A stretch of DNA of 64,000 nt from Clostridium psychrophilum (GTDB taxonomy: Bacteria > Bacillota > Clostridia > Clostridiales > Clostridiaceae), in NCBI RefSeq assembly GCF_018861705.1, contig NZ_JAHLEC010000001.1, positions 124,001-188,000 on the forward strand, in the 5' to 3' direction. Both the position numbers and the translations under genes were made by a program. The notes beneath the pieces were generated by a model, which was given only the letters and a program-made list of their open reading frames with translations, ran no database searches and was not told the DNA's origin. Position 1 is the stretch's first letter; each line of letters starts with the position of its first letter. Shown here piece by piece: positions 36,461-44,070 of the stretch.

Positions 36461-36516
36461 AGCTCTGAAAGAGATGATGTAGCTCTGAAAGAGAGAACAG
36501 CTCTGAAAGAGATGCT
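36461..36516 (+). repeat. Three tandem copies of an 18-20 bp unit related to the structured repeat
   Basis: AGCTCTGAAAGAGATG appears at 36461, 36481 (as AGCTCTGAAAGAGAG) and 36499. Each unit has a CTCT-GAAA-GAG mini-stem like hairpin 1 of the intergenic repeat (7637-7789). It lies in the 418-bp spacer upstream of the uvrB promoter; nothing else was recognised in 36370-36690. Confidence 0.65.
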
Positions 36517-36690
36517 TTATCTGTATTTACTATAATAACATTATTATGTACTTTTGTAGGACCTTATAATTAATATTTCTTTAGTAATTATTTACTGTAT
36601 TTTTTATTTTTAACAATAATACTAAATATGTGCTAATAATTATTATTAATGCCACAATAACATTTTATTATAAATTTAATTCAGATAAAA

Positions 36691-36730
36691 TTTTCCCATC
36701 CTACATAACTATTATGTTAGAATGGGAAAA
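36691..36730 (-). terminator. Hairpin overlapping the end of the cytidine-deaminase remnant
   Basis: TTTTCCCAT/ATGGGAAAA plus inner CTACATAA/TTATGTTAG pairing. The stop codon of the 75-codon frame lies inside the hairpin. Confidence 0.7.
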
Positions 36731-36928
36731 TTGTATGTATTTTTGTGCTTCACACATTGCACCTGCTTCTATACAAAGTTCAACGCTGGCATTAAAAGTT
36801 TCCAGTGCTACACTTGTAAAATAATTATCATCATCAGTATGAACTACTGCCACACCATCCCACCCAATTGGAAACCGTTGATACATAAATTTAACAGCTC
36901 TTGTGTACATTTCTTTCTCTATGTCCAT
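36701..36928 (-). pseudogene. Truncated cytidine deaminase-like remnant
   Basis: 75 codons matching the N-terminal half of small clostridial/bacillar cytidine (blasticidin-S-type) deaminases: RFPIGWDGVAVVHTDDD, then LETFNASVELCIEAGAMCEAQK, where the CEA stretch is the first zinc ligand plus catalytic Glu. The frame then stops within a hairpin, and the PCGxCQE zinc motif that should follow about 30-40 residues later is absent in any frame of the 36.5-36.7 kb spacer. Without the two Cys ligands it cannot bind zinc normally. It has an ATG with AGGAGGCTAATCAT upstream, so it may still be translated. Most likely a decayed gene; a stand-alone short protein is the alternative. Confidence 0.6.
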
Positions 36929-36988
36929 ATGATTAGCCTCCTTGTATAAAACATTGTGTCTTACATACTTTAATTTCTAGAATAATCA

Positions 36989-37096
36989 CTATAACTTCTT
37001 ATTCTTAATATAAGTGTATACTGCATATATTATTAATATTGGCACCCCGAAAATATATGACCAAACTAAAATTTGAGATATGAAATGCATATTCAA
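36989..37096 (-). CDS. Small single-pass membrane protein (35 residues)
   Basis: Starts with TTG at 37096, five bases after a GGGGGG-type RBS (AAGGGGGGAAGAA), or with the ATG two codons later. The peptide MNMHFISQILVWSYIFGVP continues ILIIYAVYTYIKNKKL: one hydrophobic helix of about 22 residues and a basic C-terminal tail, typical of small bacterial membrane proteins. It lies between the deaminase remnant and the secreted protein gene. No similarity is recognised. The strong RBS and the coherent membrane helix argue for a real gene, but length alone cannot prove it. Confidence 0.5.
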   Translation of the reverse strand: MNMHFISQILVWSYIFGVPILIIYAVYTYIKNKKL

Positions 37097-37234
37097 TTCT
37101 TCCCCCCCTTTTTAGATGAAAAAACTACTTTTAACTTTCATTTTAAACCATGAGCAGAAGTTCATTAACATTTTCATAACTAATATTCCAATTAATTCAT
37201 TTATAACCATAACATAGTTATAGTTGCATTAACG

Positions 37235-37285
37235 CATAAAACCACTGTAAAGCATTAATTCATAATACTTTACAATGGTTTTATG
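37235..37285 (-). terminator. Long inverted repeat after the secreted-protein gene
   Basis: CATAAAACCA/TGGTTTTATG with further CTTTACA/TGTAAAG pairing inside; about 20 bp stem in total, without a long T-run. The remainder of 37097-37352 shows nothing recognisable. Confidence 0.55.
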
Positions 37286-37352
37286 TTAAACTACAATATT
37301 CTATTGTCTTAGCATTTATTGATATTTAATTGAATTCTATTTCAATTTCTTC

Positions 37353-37805
37353 TCAATTAACACAAGAAAAACTACTTTTAGTTGTAAGGTTAAAGTCTAA
37401 AACTTTTGACAATATATTAACATCACCTTTAAATGGGAAACAAAGCAATTTATTTTCATTATCAAAAATCATAAGAAATGGTGTGTCATGTGCAGGAACT
37501 ATTATATAGACATCATTTACATCTGCATTTAGCCATTTTGTATCCACCCTAACGGAAGGATACAGTGGAACCCTAATTGCATATCCATCACTTGTAAGAG
37601 GATTACTTTTACCATAAATGCCATCTAGATTCTTAATCCACTTTGAAACCATATTATGAATTTCCGGATTTAGCTTAACTACTTTAACTACCTTTTCTTG
37701 TTTTGGGTCAAAAATTTCAACATGCTTAAATTCCTCACCAAAAATAACTGTTGAATGTACTAATATAATAAATAAAAATATAATTGCCACTAACTTTTTT
37801 TTCAT
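37353..37805 (-). CDS. Small secreted protein of unknown function
   Basis: 150 residues starting at the ATG at 37805 (RBS AGGTGATGCTT; an upstream GTG is less likely). A signal peptide is clear: MKKK, a hydrophobic core (about 5-20) and a likely cleavage after VIFG-E. The mature part has an acidic/basic mix with a repeated VVKVVKLNPE pattern, SVRVDTKWLNADVNDVYIIVPAHDTPFLMIFDNENKLLCFPF, here quoted in pieces by its VYIIVPAHD and FLMIFDNEN segments, and two Cys (one in LLCFPF, one at the C-terminus) that could pair outside the cell. No family recognised. It stands alone on the minus strand, behind terminator 37983-38013. Confidence 0.7.
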   Translation of the reverse strand: MKKKLVAIIFLFIILVHSTVIFGEEFKHVEIFDPKQEKVVKVVKLNPEIHNMVSKWIKNLDGIYGKSNPLTSDGYAIRVPLYPSVRVDTKWLNADVNDVYIIVPAHDTPFLMIFDNENKLLCFPFKGDVNILSKVLDFNLTTKSSFSCVN

Positions 37806-37982
37806 AAGCATCACCTATTTATTAATCTGCCCTTAATAAATTTAGTTATGTTAAAGTAATGGTTATAATTAAAATTAATTTATAATTAATTTTAATTTAG
37901 TGCTCCCATTAATATTATAAATTGTATACTAATACTAACAAACTATAATTTGCTACATATTTGGAATATTTTTAAATTGATA

Positions 37983-38013
37983 AAAAACGTTATGACAAAG
38001 ACATAACGTTTTT
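37983..38013 (-). terminator. Terminator hairpin downstream of the MinJ-like gene and its repeats
   Basis: AAAAACGTTATG/CATAACGTTTTT with a 7-nt loop; T-runs on both strands, so bidirectional. Confidence 0.8.
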
Positions 38014-38095
38014 CGTTTTAATAAAAGCTTTTGATTTTTCTTATGGACTTGTCACAAATCATGGCTTTACAGATGTTACTTTTATAAAACAGTTA

Positions 38096-38282
38096 TTAAA
38101 TTATCTCCTGGGGTCGCTGTAACAGCTCTAAAAGAGATGAATTATATCTCCTCTAGGGAGCTGCAACGACTTCATAAGGAGATTTACCCCTTTGTAGTTC
38201 TCTGGAGTAGATAACAATTATCAATTGTTATCTTCCCATTCGTATAGAAGTTGGAGACTTTCCTTCTGAAATGCTGTTAAAC
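38096..38282 (+). repeat. Structured intergenic repeat, long copy with nested palindromic module
   Basis: Starts TTAAATTATCTCCTGGGGTCG and ends CCTTCTGAAATGCTGTTAAAC. Between the hairpin-2 arms it carries TAGTTCTCTGGAGTA plus a palindrome GATAACAATT...AATTGTTATC (38210-38232) that is missing from copy 7637-7789 at the corresponding GTAGTT site. Confidence 0.82.
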
Positions 38283-38308
38283 ATGAATAAATAACAAGTA
38301 TAAAATTT

Positions 38309-38576
38309 CTGCGAGATGACTTGCAATAAGGAGCGCAGGAACATTGAAATTTCATTTAGAAATTCTTCCTTTGCAATTATAAAATTCTTGTAAGCCTGTC
38401 AGGATACATAACAATTAATAATTGTTATGTCCCCCAGAGAAATACCCAAAGGCTCAGGCTAGTGAACCTGAAGCAGGAAGCTGAATGTGAGCGATAAAGA
38501 ATTTTATATGAGCAAAAGACTAGAATTTCTTAATGTAATTTCACGTTTCAACCTCTTATTTCAAGACATCTCGTAG
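38309..38576 (+). repeat. Long-palindrome element, copy 1
   Basis: Imperfect inverted repeat with arms of roughly 100 bp: outer CTGCGAGATGACTTGCAATA against TTTCAAGACATCTCGTAG, then GAAATTTCATTTAGAAATTCTT against AGAATTTCTTAATGTAATTTC, then ATAAAATTCTTG against AAGAATTTTAT (each quoted in part). The centre holds a perfect palindrome ACATAACAATTA..TAATTGTTATGT (38406-38430), CCCCCAGAGAAATAC, and two CCTGAAGCAGG-like boxes split by CTAGTGAA. An inverted, about 75-80 % similar copy by eye lies at 62213-62413. No open frame. Confidence 0.82.
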
Positions 38577-38592
38577 ATTATTAAACTGTTTT

Positions 38593-39897
38593 TTATTTTT
38601 TGTCTTCGTCTTTGTCTTTATTCTTTAATTTGTTCATTACATCTTTAAATGTTTCATCATTCACTTTTACTATTCTGCTTTCTTTTGGTACTTGCCTAGG
38701 TACAACCACCATTCCTAACCTTTTGTCCCCAGCAATATTACTAATTTGAGTATCTTTTAATTTACCAGAAGGTTTTTTAATTTTAAACGATAATGAATTA
38801 AAGTTCCCTTTAATTATATTAAAAATTTCTTCTTCAGCTTCTATTTTTTTATCATTAACCATCACGATCAAATCTCCACTTTGAATACCCATTTGATATG
38901 CAGGAGATTTTGGGGTTACTGCAAGCACCATAATTCCCTCTTCAGTACTAACATATTTAGGTTTTAGAGTTAGTTCCATATACTTTTCTAGTTGTAACAT
39001 CGCTTCATGAGCTACTGCCGCGAATATTAATATAAATAATTGATAACCTACTCCAAGTACTGCAAGTCTTGATATTGCAGTAAGCATAACCCCATACACT
39101 ATTATTAAGACTCCTGACGTAAGTGTTTTCTTTCTCTTGCTTTTAGTAAACGTTATTCCGGCATAACCTATAACTCCATACAAAGCAATAGATGCTATAA
39201 CAGAATTTTTAACTATTCTACTAACAATATCTCCTTGTATCAAATTTTTCCACTCAGGACTAACTAGACTCTGTCCAACAACTAAGTTTGATGAATTTGC
39301 ACTCAAAAGTATCAGTAATGCAATTGGCAATGCCCAATACCTTTTTAATGCGAATCCGCCAACGATTTTATTATCTCTGTTCGTGAACACAGGAATAGCG
39401 CCCCTTGAACCATCTATCATGACTAAAACACCCTCAATAATATGCAATAACCCAACCAATGTCATTAGAGTCAAAATATCTATGTTTACAATATTTAATT
39501 GTGGCTTATTCAATGAAATTGATACATATTTAAATAATAGGCTGGTTAATCCTAAAACTGCACCAGAATAAGAAAAGCATATAAATCTAGGCTTAAATAC
39601 CATAAAAAATAATGACACCATAAACAATAAATAAATATTTGAATTCTCATCAAAAACTAGTCCTGAAAATGTAAATAATAGACTTGCTACAGTTCCAGCA
39701 AAAATTCCTATTACAATTTGAGATATAGTTAATTCAAAGGGTGAATCTATACTTTCTCCCATTATCATTCTTTGCATTGCAGCAATTTTCTTGTTTTTAC
39801 TATAAAAAATTAATGCGATCATTATTAAAATAAATGCATTTGAAGGTTCTGCAATTGCATAAGCAACTGCTCTCAAAGTATGTATTGCAATTTCCAT
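38593..39897 (-). CDS. MinJ-like polytopic membrane protein with PDZ domain
   Basis: A 434-residue protein: about eight hydrophobic segments (residues 10-310) and a C-terminal PDZ domain (about 325-405; AVTPKSPAYQMGIQSGDLIVMVNDKKI) followed by a Lys/Asp-rich tail. In Bacillus, MinJ has this plan, bridges DivIVA and MinCD at the division site, and its gene lies near ctpB and ftsEX, as here. The N-terminal ATG has GGAAGGAG about 12 bp upstream, a slightly long spacing. The gene follows ctpB, ftsX and ftsE on the same strand. Division-site scaffolding is the favoured role; a regulator of the neighbouring CtpB protease is the alternative. Confidence 0.72.
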   Translation of the reverse strand: MEIAIHTLRAVAYAIAEPSNAFILIMIALIFYSKNKKIAAMQRMIMGESIDSPFELTISQIVIGIFAGTVASLLFTFSGLVFDENSNIYLLFMVSLFFMVFKPRFICFSYSGAVLGLTSLLFKYVSISLNKPQLNIVNIDILTLMTLVGLLHIIEGVLVMIDGSRGAIPVFTNRDNKIVGGFALKRYWALPIALLILLSANSSNLVVGQSLVSPEWKNLIQGDIVSRIVKNSVIASIALYGVIGYAGITFTKSKRKKTLTSGVLIIVYGVMLTAISRLAVLGVGYQLFILIFAAVAHEAMLQLEKYMELTLKPKYVSTEEGIMVLAVTPKSPAYQMGIQSGDLIVMVNDKKIEAEEEIFNIIKGNFNSLSFKIKKPSGKLKDTQISNIAGDKRLGMVVVPRQVPKESRIVKVNDETFKDVMNKLKNKDKDEDKK

Positions 39898-40002
39898 TGA
39901 CTAAAATTCTCCTTCCATATTATTATCAAACGCATATTTTAGAAATATCGGCTAAATAAAAGTATTAATATCGCACGTAGAATATAAATGTTATTAAAAA
40001 CT

Positions 40003-40036
40003 AAGTATCTACCAAATTTCTTGGTAGATACTTATA
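40003..40036 (-). terminator. Terminator after ctpB
   Basis: Perfect 13-bp stem AAGTATCTACCAA/TTGGTAGATACTT with a 5-nt loop; followed by AGTTTTTAA on the minus strand. Confidence 0.82.
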
Positions 40037-40053
40037 TAAATATCCCTATGCTC

Positions 40054-41325
40054 TTATTTTATTTTATTCTTAGCTAATTCTAAAGCTTTTTGAAACTGTG
40101 GATCTGTAGTTCTACTATATACCTTTTCTTTAAGTGCTGCTGGATAAACAACCGCAACTGCTGGTTTTATACCAATATGCTGTATATTTTCACCATTTGG
40201 AGTGTAATATTTTGATATAGTAACTTTTAAAGCAGTACCATCATCAAATCCATCGACACTTCTATAAAGCATAGTTTGAACAATGCCTTTTCCAAAAGTC
40301 TTTTCTCCCACTAAAGTACCAACTTTATAGTCTCTTATTGCACCTGAAAAAATTTCTGATGCACTTGCTGATCCTGAATCTGTTAATACCGTTAATGGCA
40401 TACCTATAGCAATACCACCTTTAGATTTATATTCTGTCTTTTTCTTATTTTTATCTATTGTATATACTATATTCTTACCTTTAGGCACAAAATTAGAAGT
40501 CAAATCTACACATTGATCTAATAATCCACCTGGGTTTCCTCTTACATCAACAATTAAGCTTTTCATACCTTTGCTTTTTAATTCAGCTAACTTTTTAGTG
40601 AAATTCTTGCTAGTGTTTTCATCAAACATAGTAAGTTGAATATAACCAACTTTATTTGCTAACATCTCACCTTTAACTGTTACTAAATCAATTTTAGCAC
40701 GTTTCAGGTTTACCTCAAAACTACCTTTTCCTTTTCTGTTAATAGTTAAAGAAACTGATTCGCCTTCCTTGCCTTTCATCATTGCAACAGCTTTTTCTAA
40801 TTCAGTTGCAGATACTTTTGTTGAATTAACCTTCTCTATAACGTCTCCTGAAAGCAATCCTGCTTTTTTAGCTGGTGATTCATCAAAAGGTGCAATAATA
40901 ACTATGTTATTGCCTTTAATTCCAACTTGTAAACCAAGTCCGGTATAAGCTCCTGTGGTTTGAGTATTAAAGTCTGTAAACTCTTTTTTATTCATAAATA
41001 CTGTATAAGGGTCTTTTAAAGAATCAGTCATACCCTTTATAGCGCCTTCTAGCAAAACATCATCGGTGATTTTGCCATCATAATACTCATATAGTTTATT
41101 TCTTACTAAAAATAGTTTTTGAAATTTTACTACTTGATTATAAGCATCTCTTGAAATTAATACTTTTCCATTAGGAAGTCCTAGTGAAATTTGATTTGAT
41201 ACAAATAAAGTTAAACAATTAGTAACTAAGAGCAAAACTATAATCCATATAATTAGTTTTGTTTTCTTTACTTTAGGAACTCGGTTACCATTTTTTGCAA
41301 CTTTAATTTTGTTTTCATCACCCAT
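40054..41325 (-). CDS. ctpB: S41 carboxy-terminal processing protease
   Basis: Membrane-anchored serine protease of the CtpA/CtpB family. The 423 residues have a cytosolic basic N-terminus, a membrane segment (about 22-45), a PDZ domain (GLGLQVGIKGNNIVIIAPFDESPAKKAGLLSGD in the 125-165 area) and the S41 protease core with the Ser in LTDSGSASASEIFSGA and the Lys in GEKTFGKGIVQ. Bacillus CtpB cleaves SpoIVFA to activate sigma-K late in sporulation. The ATG at 41325 follows AAGAGGTGTGTAAA. It lies between ftsX and the MinJ-like gene, matching the Bacillus order, but has its own terminator. Confidence 0.92.
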   Translation of the reverse strand: MGDENKIKVAKNGNRVPKVKKTKLIIWIIVLLLVTNCLTLFVSNQISLGLPNGKVLISRDAYNQVVKFQKLFLVRNKLYEYYDGKITDDVLLEGAIKGMTDSLKDPYTVFMNKKEFTDFNTQTTGAYTGLGLQVGIKGNNIVIIAPFDESPAKKAGLLSGDVIEKVNSTKVSATELEKAVAMMKGKEGESVSLTINRKGKGSFEVNLKRAKIDLVTVKGEMLANKVGYIQLTMFDENTSKNFTKKLAELKSKGMKSLIVDVRGNPGGLLDQCVDLTSNFVPKGKNIVYTIDKNKKKTEYKSKGGIAIGMPLTVLTDSGSASASEIFSGAIRDYKVGTLVGEKTFGKGIVQTMLYRSVDGFDDGTALKVTISKYYTPNGENIQHIGIKPAVAVVYPAALKEKVYSRTTDPQFQKALELAKNKIK

Positions 41326-41423
41326 TTTACACACCTCTTTGCAATTCTCTATATATTATTATGTTAAAAAGTAAATTTTATAACACTAATATTAAAAAAT
41401 ATATTAAATAACCATACTAAGTA

Positions 41424-42314
41424 TTACACAATCAAGAATTTTCTTATTGATATAACACTTCCTATAGCTCCGATAACTAAACCGCCTAACATAAATTGCC
41501 ATAAGGTAGTACTTAATATAATTTGGGGATTTAAAAACGTAATTCCAAGTACTGCGTTGGAATACTTTTCAACAACTAATTTATATGCATAATATAATAC
41601 TCCTGTGGAAATAACTGCTCCCGCTACACCAAGTATCATACCTTCAATAATAAATGGCCATCTTATAAACCAATCTGTAGCACCAACAAATTTCATAATG
41701 CCTATTTCTTTTTTTCTGGAATATAGTGTAAGTTTAATTGTATTTCCTATTAAGAATAAAGAAACACCTATTAAAATTGCAAATAATACAATTCCGACTA
41801 CTTTAAAAGTATTTGTTATTTTTATAATTTTATCAACAACATCTCTTACATCATTAACCTTATCTACTCCCTTTAGACCGGTAGCCGCCTTTACTACCTT
41901 AGAAATAATTTCAGGTTTATCTACTTTTACTATGTATGCAGTGGGAAATGGATTTTGTTTATCAAATCCTTGCACTAAAGATTTATCATCTGGTCCAAAT
42001 TGTTGCTTTACTTGATTTAGTGCATCTTTTTTATCTTGGAAATCAACCTTTGTAATGCCTTGAACATTGTTTATAGCTCTTTCTAGTGCTGATCTCTCTG
42101 CTATAGTTACATTGTCCTTAAGATAAATCTTAACTTCCAATTTAGCTCCTACTTTTTGTACACCTGCATTAACATTAAAAACAATTAATAAAAACACTCC
42201 TAAAATAAATAGAGTAGCTGCAACTGTAGCAACTGATGCTAAACTAACGGTTCTATTTCTTTTTAAACTCTTTAAAGCATCAACAATAAAATATTTAATT
42301 GTACTAATCTTCAT
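41424..42314 (-). CDS. ftsX: FtsX permease-like division protein
   Basis: Membrane partner of FtsE; together they activate peptidoglycan hydrolases (CwlO in Bacillus) at the division or elongation site. The 296 residues have an N-terminal cytoplasmic stretch and membrane helix (about 22-47), an extracellular domain (50-160), and three more helices (about 165-195, 220-245, 265-288), the standard FtsX plan with TLYSRKKEIGIMKFVGATDWFIRWPF (coupling region, key part KEIGIMKFVGATD). The ATG at 42314 overlaps the ftsE end by 11 bp, so the two are translationally coupled. Confidence 0.95.
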   Translation of the reverse strand: MKISTIKYFIVDALKSLKRNRTVSLASVATVAATLFILGVFLLIVFNVNAGVQKVGAKLEVKIYLKDNVTIAERSALERAINNVQGITKVDFQDKKDALNQVKQQFGPDDKSLVQGFDKQNPFPTAYIVKVDKPEIISKVVKAATGLKGVDKVNDVRDVVDKIIKITNTFKVVGIVLFAILIGVSLFLIGNTIKLTLYSRKKEIGIMKFVGATDWFIRWPFIIEGMILGVAGAVISTGVLYYAYKLVVEKYSNAVLGITFLNPQIILSTTLWQFMLGGLVIGAIGSVISIRKFLIV

Positions 42315-42990
42315 AACCGTATCTACCCCTTTGCTCATCTCTAACTAGAACACCTTTTTCTATAGCGAGTACCCTCTTCTTCATAGCATCTACTATGCTC
42401 TTTGCATGTGTTGCCATAAGTACAGTAGTACCCGCTTTGTTAATATCATTTAAAATATCCATAATACCTAATGCTGTTTCAGGGTCTAGATTTCCTGTTG
42501 GCTCATCTGCTATTAGCAAAGTAGGATTGTTTACTATTGCTCTTGCAAGTGATACCCTTTGTTTTTCTCCACCAGAAATTTCATTAGGAAAAGCCATATG
42601 TTTTTTTGATAGTCCAACTAAGTCTAAAACATAAGGTACTTTTTTTCTAATTTCCTTTGAACTACACTCTGTTGCCCTAAGTGCAAAAGCCACATTTTCA
42701 TAAACATTTAATGTATTAATTAGTCTAAAATCTTGAAAAACTACTCCAATTTTTCTTCTATGGTATGGTATTTTGCGTCTAGATAATTTTGTTATATCCA
42801 CTTTGTTTATAATAATGCTACCTGTAGTTGGTTCTACCTCTTTTAAAAGTATCTTAACAAAAGTAGATTTACCCGCTCCACTAGGACCTACAAGGAATAC
42901 AAATTCCCCCTTCTCAATAGTTACATCAATATTCGACAACGCTATTACATTATTATCATAAATCTTAGTTACTTTTTTTAATTGTATCAT
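42304..42990 (-). CDS. ftsE: FtsE ATP-binding protein
   Basis: ABC-type ATPase driving the FtsEX complex. The 228 residues contain Walker A GPSGAGKST at 35-43, a Q-loop VFQDFRLI near 85-92, signature ISGGEKQRVSLARA near 140-153, Walker B LLIADEPTGNLD near 160-171 and H-loop MATHAK near 193. The ATG at 42990 follows AAGGAGAGTTGAAT; a TTG six bases earlier is too close to the RBS. First gene of the ftsEX-ctpB-minJ-like set. Confidence 0.97.
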   Translation of the reverse strand: MIQLKKVTKIYDNNVIALSNIDVTIEKGEFVFLVGPSGAGKSTFVKILLKEVEPTTGSIIINKVDITKLSRRKIPYHRRKIGVVFQDFRLINTLNVYENVAFALRATECSSKEIRKKVPYVLDLVGLSKKHMAFPNEISGGEKQRVSLARAIVNNPTLLIADEPTGNLDPETALGIMDILNDINKAGTTVLMATHAKSIVDAMKKRVLAIEKGVLVRDEQRGRYGYED

Positions 42991-43223
42991 ATTCAACTCT
43001 CCTTACCATGTTATATAATTCGTTACAGTAAAATCACTAATAACATTATACCATAATGACTAGATATGTAATAAAAATATTTATAAAATTTTTGTGAATA
43101 ACATTCAAAATATGTTAATTATTTATCAAATTTTTCAAACCAATTTTGTTTGATTAAGAACAATATTACACCATTTCACACTATAATAACATAAATTTAT
43201 GATTTTTATGAATGACGACAAAA

Positions 43224-43249
43224 ATAAGGGCAATGGATGCCCTTATCTA
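43224..43249 (-). terminator. Terminator of the alr-mazEF transcript
   Basis: ATAAGGGCA/TGCCCTTAT stem with a 5-nt loop, then TTTTTG on the minus strand. A second, similar hairpin (TAAGGG..CCCTTA, 43255-43275) precedes it, so the terminator is doubled. Confidence 0.85.
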
Positions 43250-43281
43250 TTTATTAAGGGCATTAAATCCCCTTATCCATT

Positions 43282-43629
43282 TTACAAACCCACACTAATT
43301 AAAAGTGCAGTATCTACTTTTTTCATATCTCCATCAGTCATATGACCAATTTTTTCTTTTAATCTTTTTTTATCTAATGTTCTTATCTGTTCAAGCAAAA
43401 CTACAGAATCTTTATTTAGACCGTACTCTTCAGAAGAAATTTCAACATGAGTAGGGAGTTTTGCTTTATTTATCTGAGAAGTAATAGCTGCAATAATAAT
43501 AGTGGGACTATACTTGTTACCTATATCATTTTGAAGTATAATTACTGGCCTAATCCCACCTTGCTCTGAGCCTACAACCGGACTCAAATCAGCATAAAAT
43601 ATATCTCCTCTTTTTACTATTGTTGTCAT
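43282..43629 (-). CDS. mazF: MazF/EndoA mRNA endoribonuclease toxin
   Basis: Sequence-specific RNase (UACAU-type in Bacillus) of a type II toxin-antitoxin pair. The 115 residues align along their length with Bacillus Ndo[22 protein letters not shown], catalytic Arg27 in [11 protein letters not shown], Thr50 in IIAAITSQ, and the conserved [27 protein letters not shown] (key part [13 protein letters not shown]). The ATG at 43629 matches the family start and lies inside the antitoxin gene, an overlap of 41 bp. No good RBS precedes it, so translation may depend on antitoxin translation. Chromosomal position behind alr is conserved in Bacillus. Confidence 0.95.
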   Translation of the reverse strand: MTTIVKRGDIFYADLSPVVGSEQGGIRPVIILQNDIGNKYSPTIIIAAITSQINKAKLPTHVEISSEEYGLNKDSVVLLEQIRTLDKKRLKEKIGHMTDGDMKKVDTALLISVGL

Positions 43630-43909
43630 TTGACAAATCACTCTCCGAAAGCTTAACTTCGTATTCTTTAAAATCTTTGATATCAGTCTCAAAACCCATA
43701 TTAGCTATTTTTAAATTTAACTCGGCCATTTCTAAATATCCTTGTTTCATTTTGTCTATATAATTAAGTTTTTTCTTTTCCTCAATATATAGTATTATAG
43801 CTTCCCCAATAAATTCACTCCTTTTTTTACAATCTTTTTGGAGTGACTTATTAAATGCAATATAAAGTTTTTTTGAGAGGTTTATTACTAGTTTCTTTGA
43901 AGTTGACAT
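43589..43909 (-). CDS. mazE: MazE/EndoAI-type ribbon-helix-helix antitoxin
   Basis: A 106-residue protein with an N-terminal ribbon-helix-helix ([18 protein letters not shown]...[16 protein letters not shown], about residues 1-50) that would bind operator DNA as a dimer, and a C-terminal part (about 70-106) that should wrap and inhibit MazF. Bacillus EndoAI is similar but about 93 residues. The final 14 residues are read from DNA shared with mazF in another frame. AGGAGG lies 13-14 bp before the ATG, longer than ideal, which would lower its translation. Confidence 0.85.
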   Translation of the reverse strand: MSTSKKLVINLSKKLYIAFNKSLQKDCKKRSEFIGEAIILYIEEKKKLNYIDKMKQGYLEMAELNLKIANMGFETDIKDFKEYEVKLSESDLSNDNNSKKRRYILC

Positions 43910-44070
43910 AGAGAATTTAATACCTCCTATTTAGTAAAACAACAATATGTATGAAATATATTATAATTCAAACTATGTCAGTATGTCAAAGAATTTACTC
44001 GTATTTTCGCCTTTTTTCAACAATTACGTTTACATATAAATAGTTTATTCTACATATAAAAACATGAATT

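Noticed and set aside
36461-36516. Short tandem repeats as a CRISPR array
   Set aside because: Units are contiguous without unique spacers and no cas genes are present.
36630-36949. Two plus-strand frames opposite the deaminase remnant
   Set aside because: No RBS, hydrophobic and Cys-rich by base composition, and the minus-strand frame has clear deaminase similarity.
38309-38576. Long-palindrome element as a degraded insertion sequence
   Set aside because: No transposase-like frame remains and the central boxes are conserved between copies; called a repeat instead.
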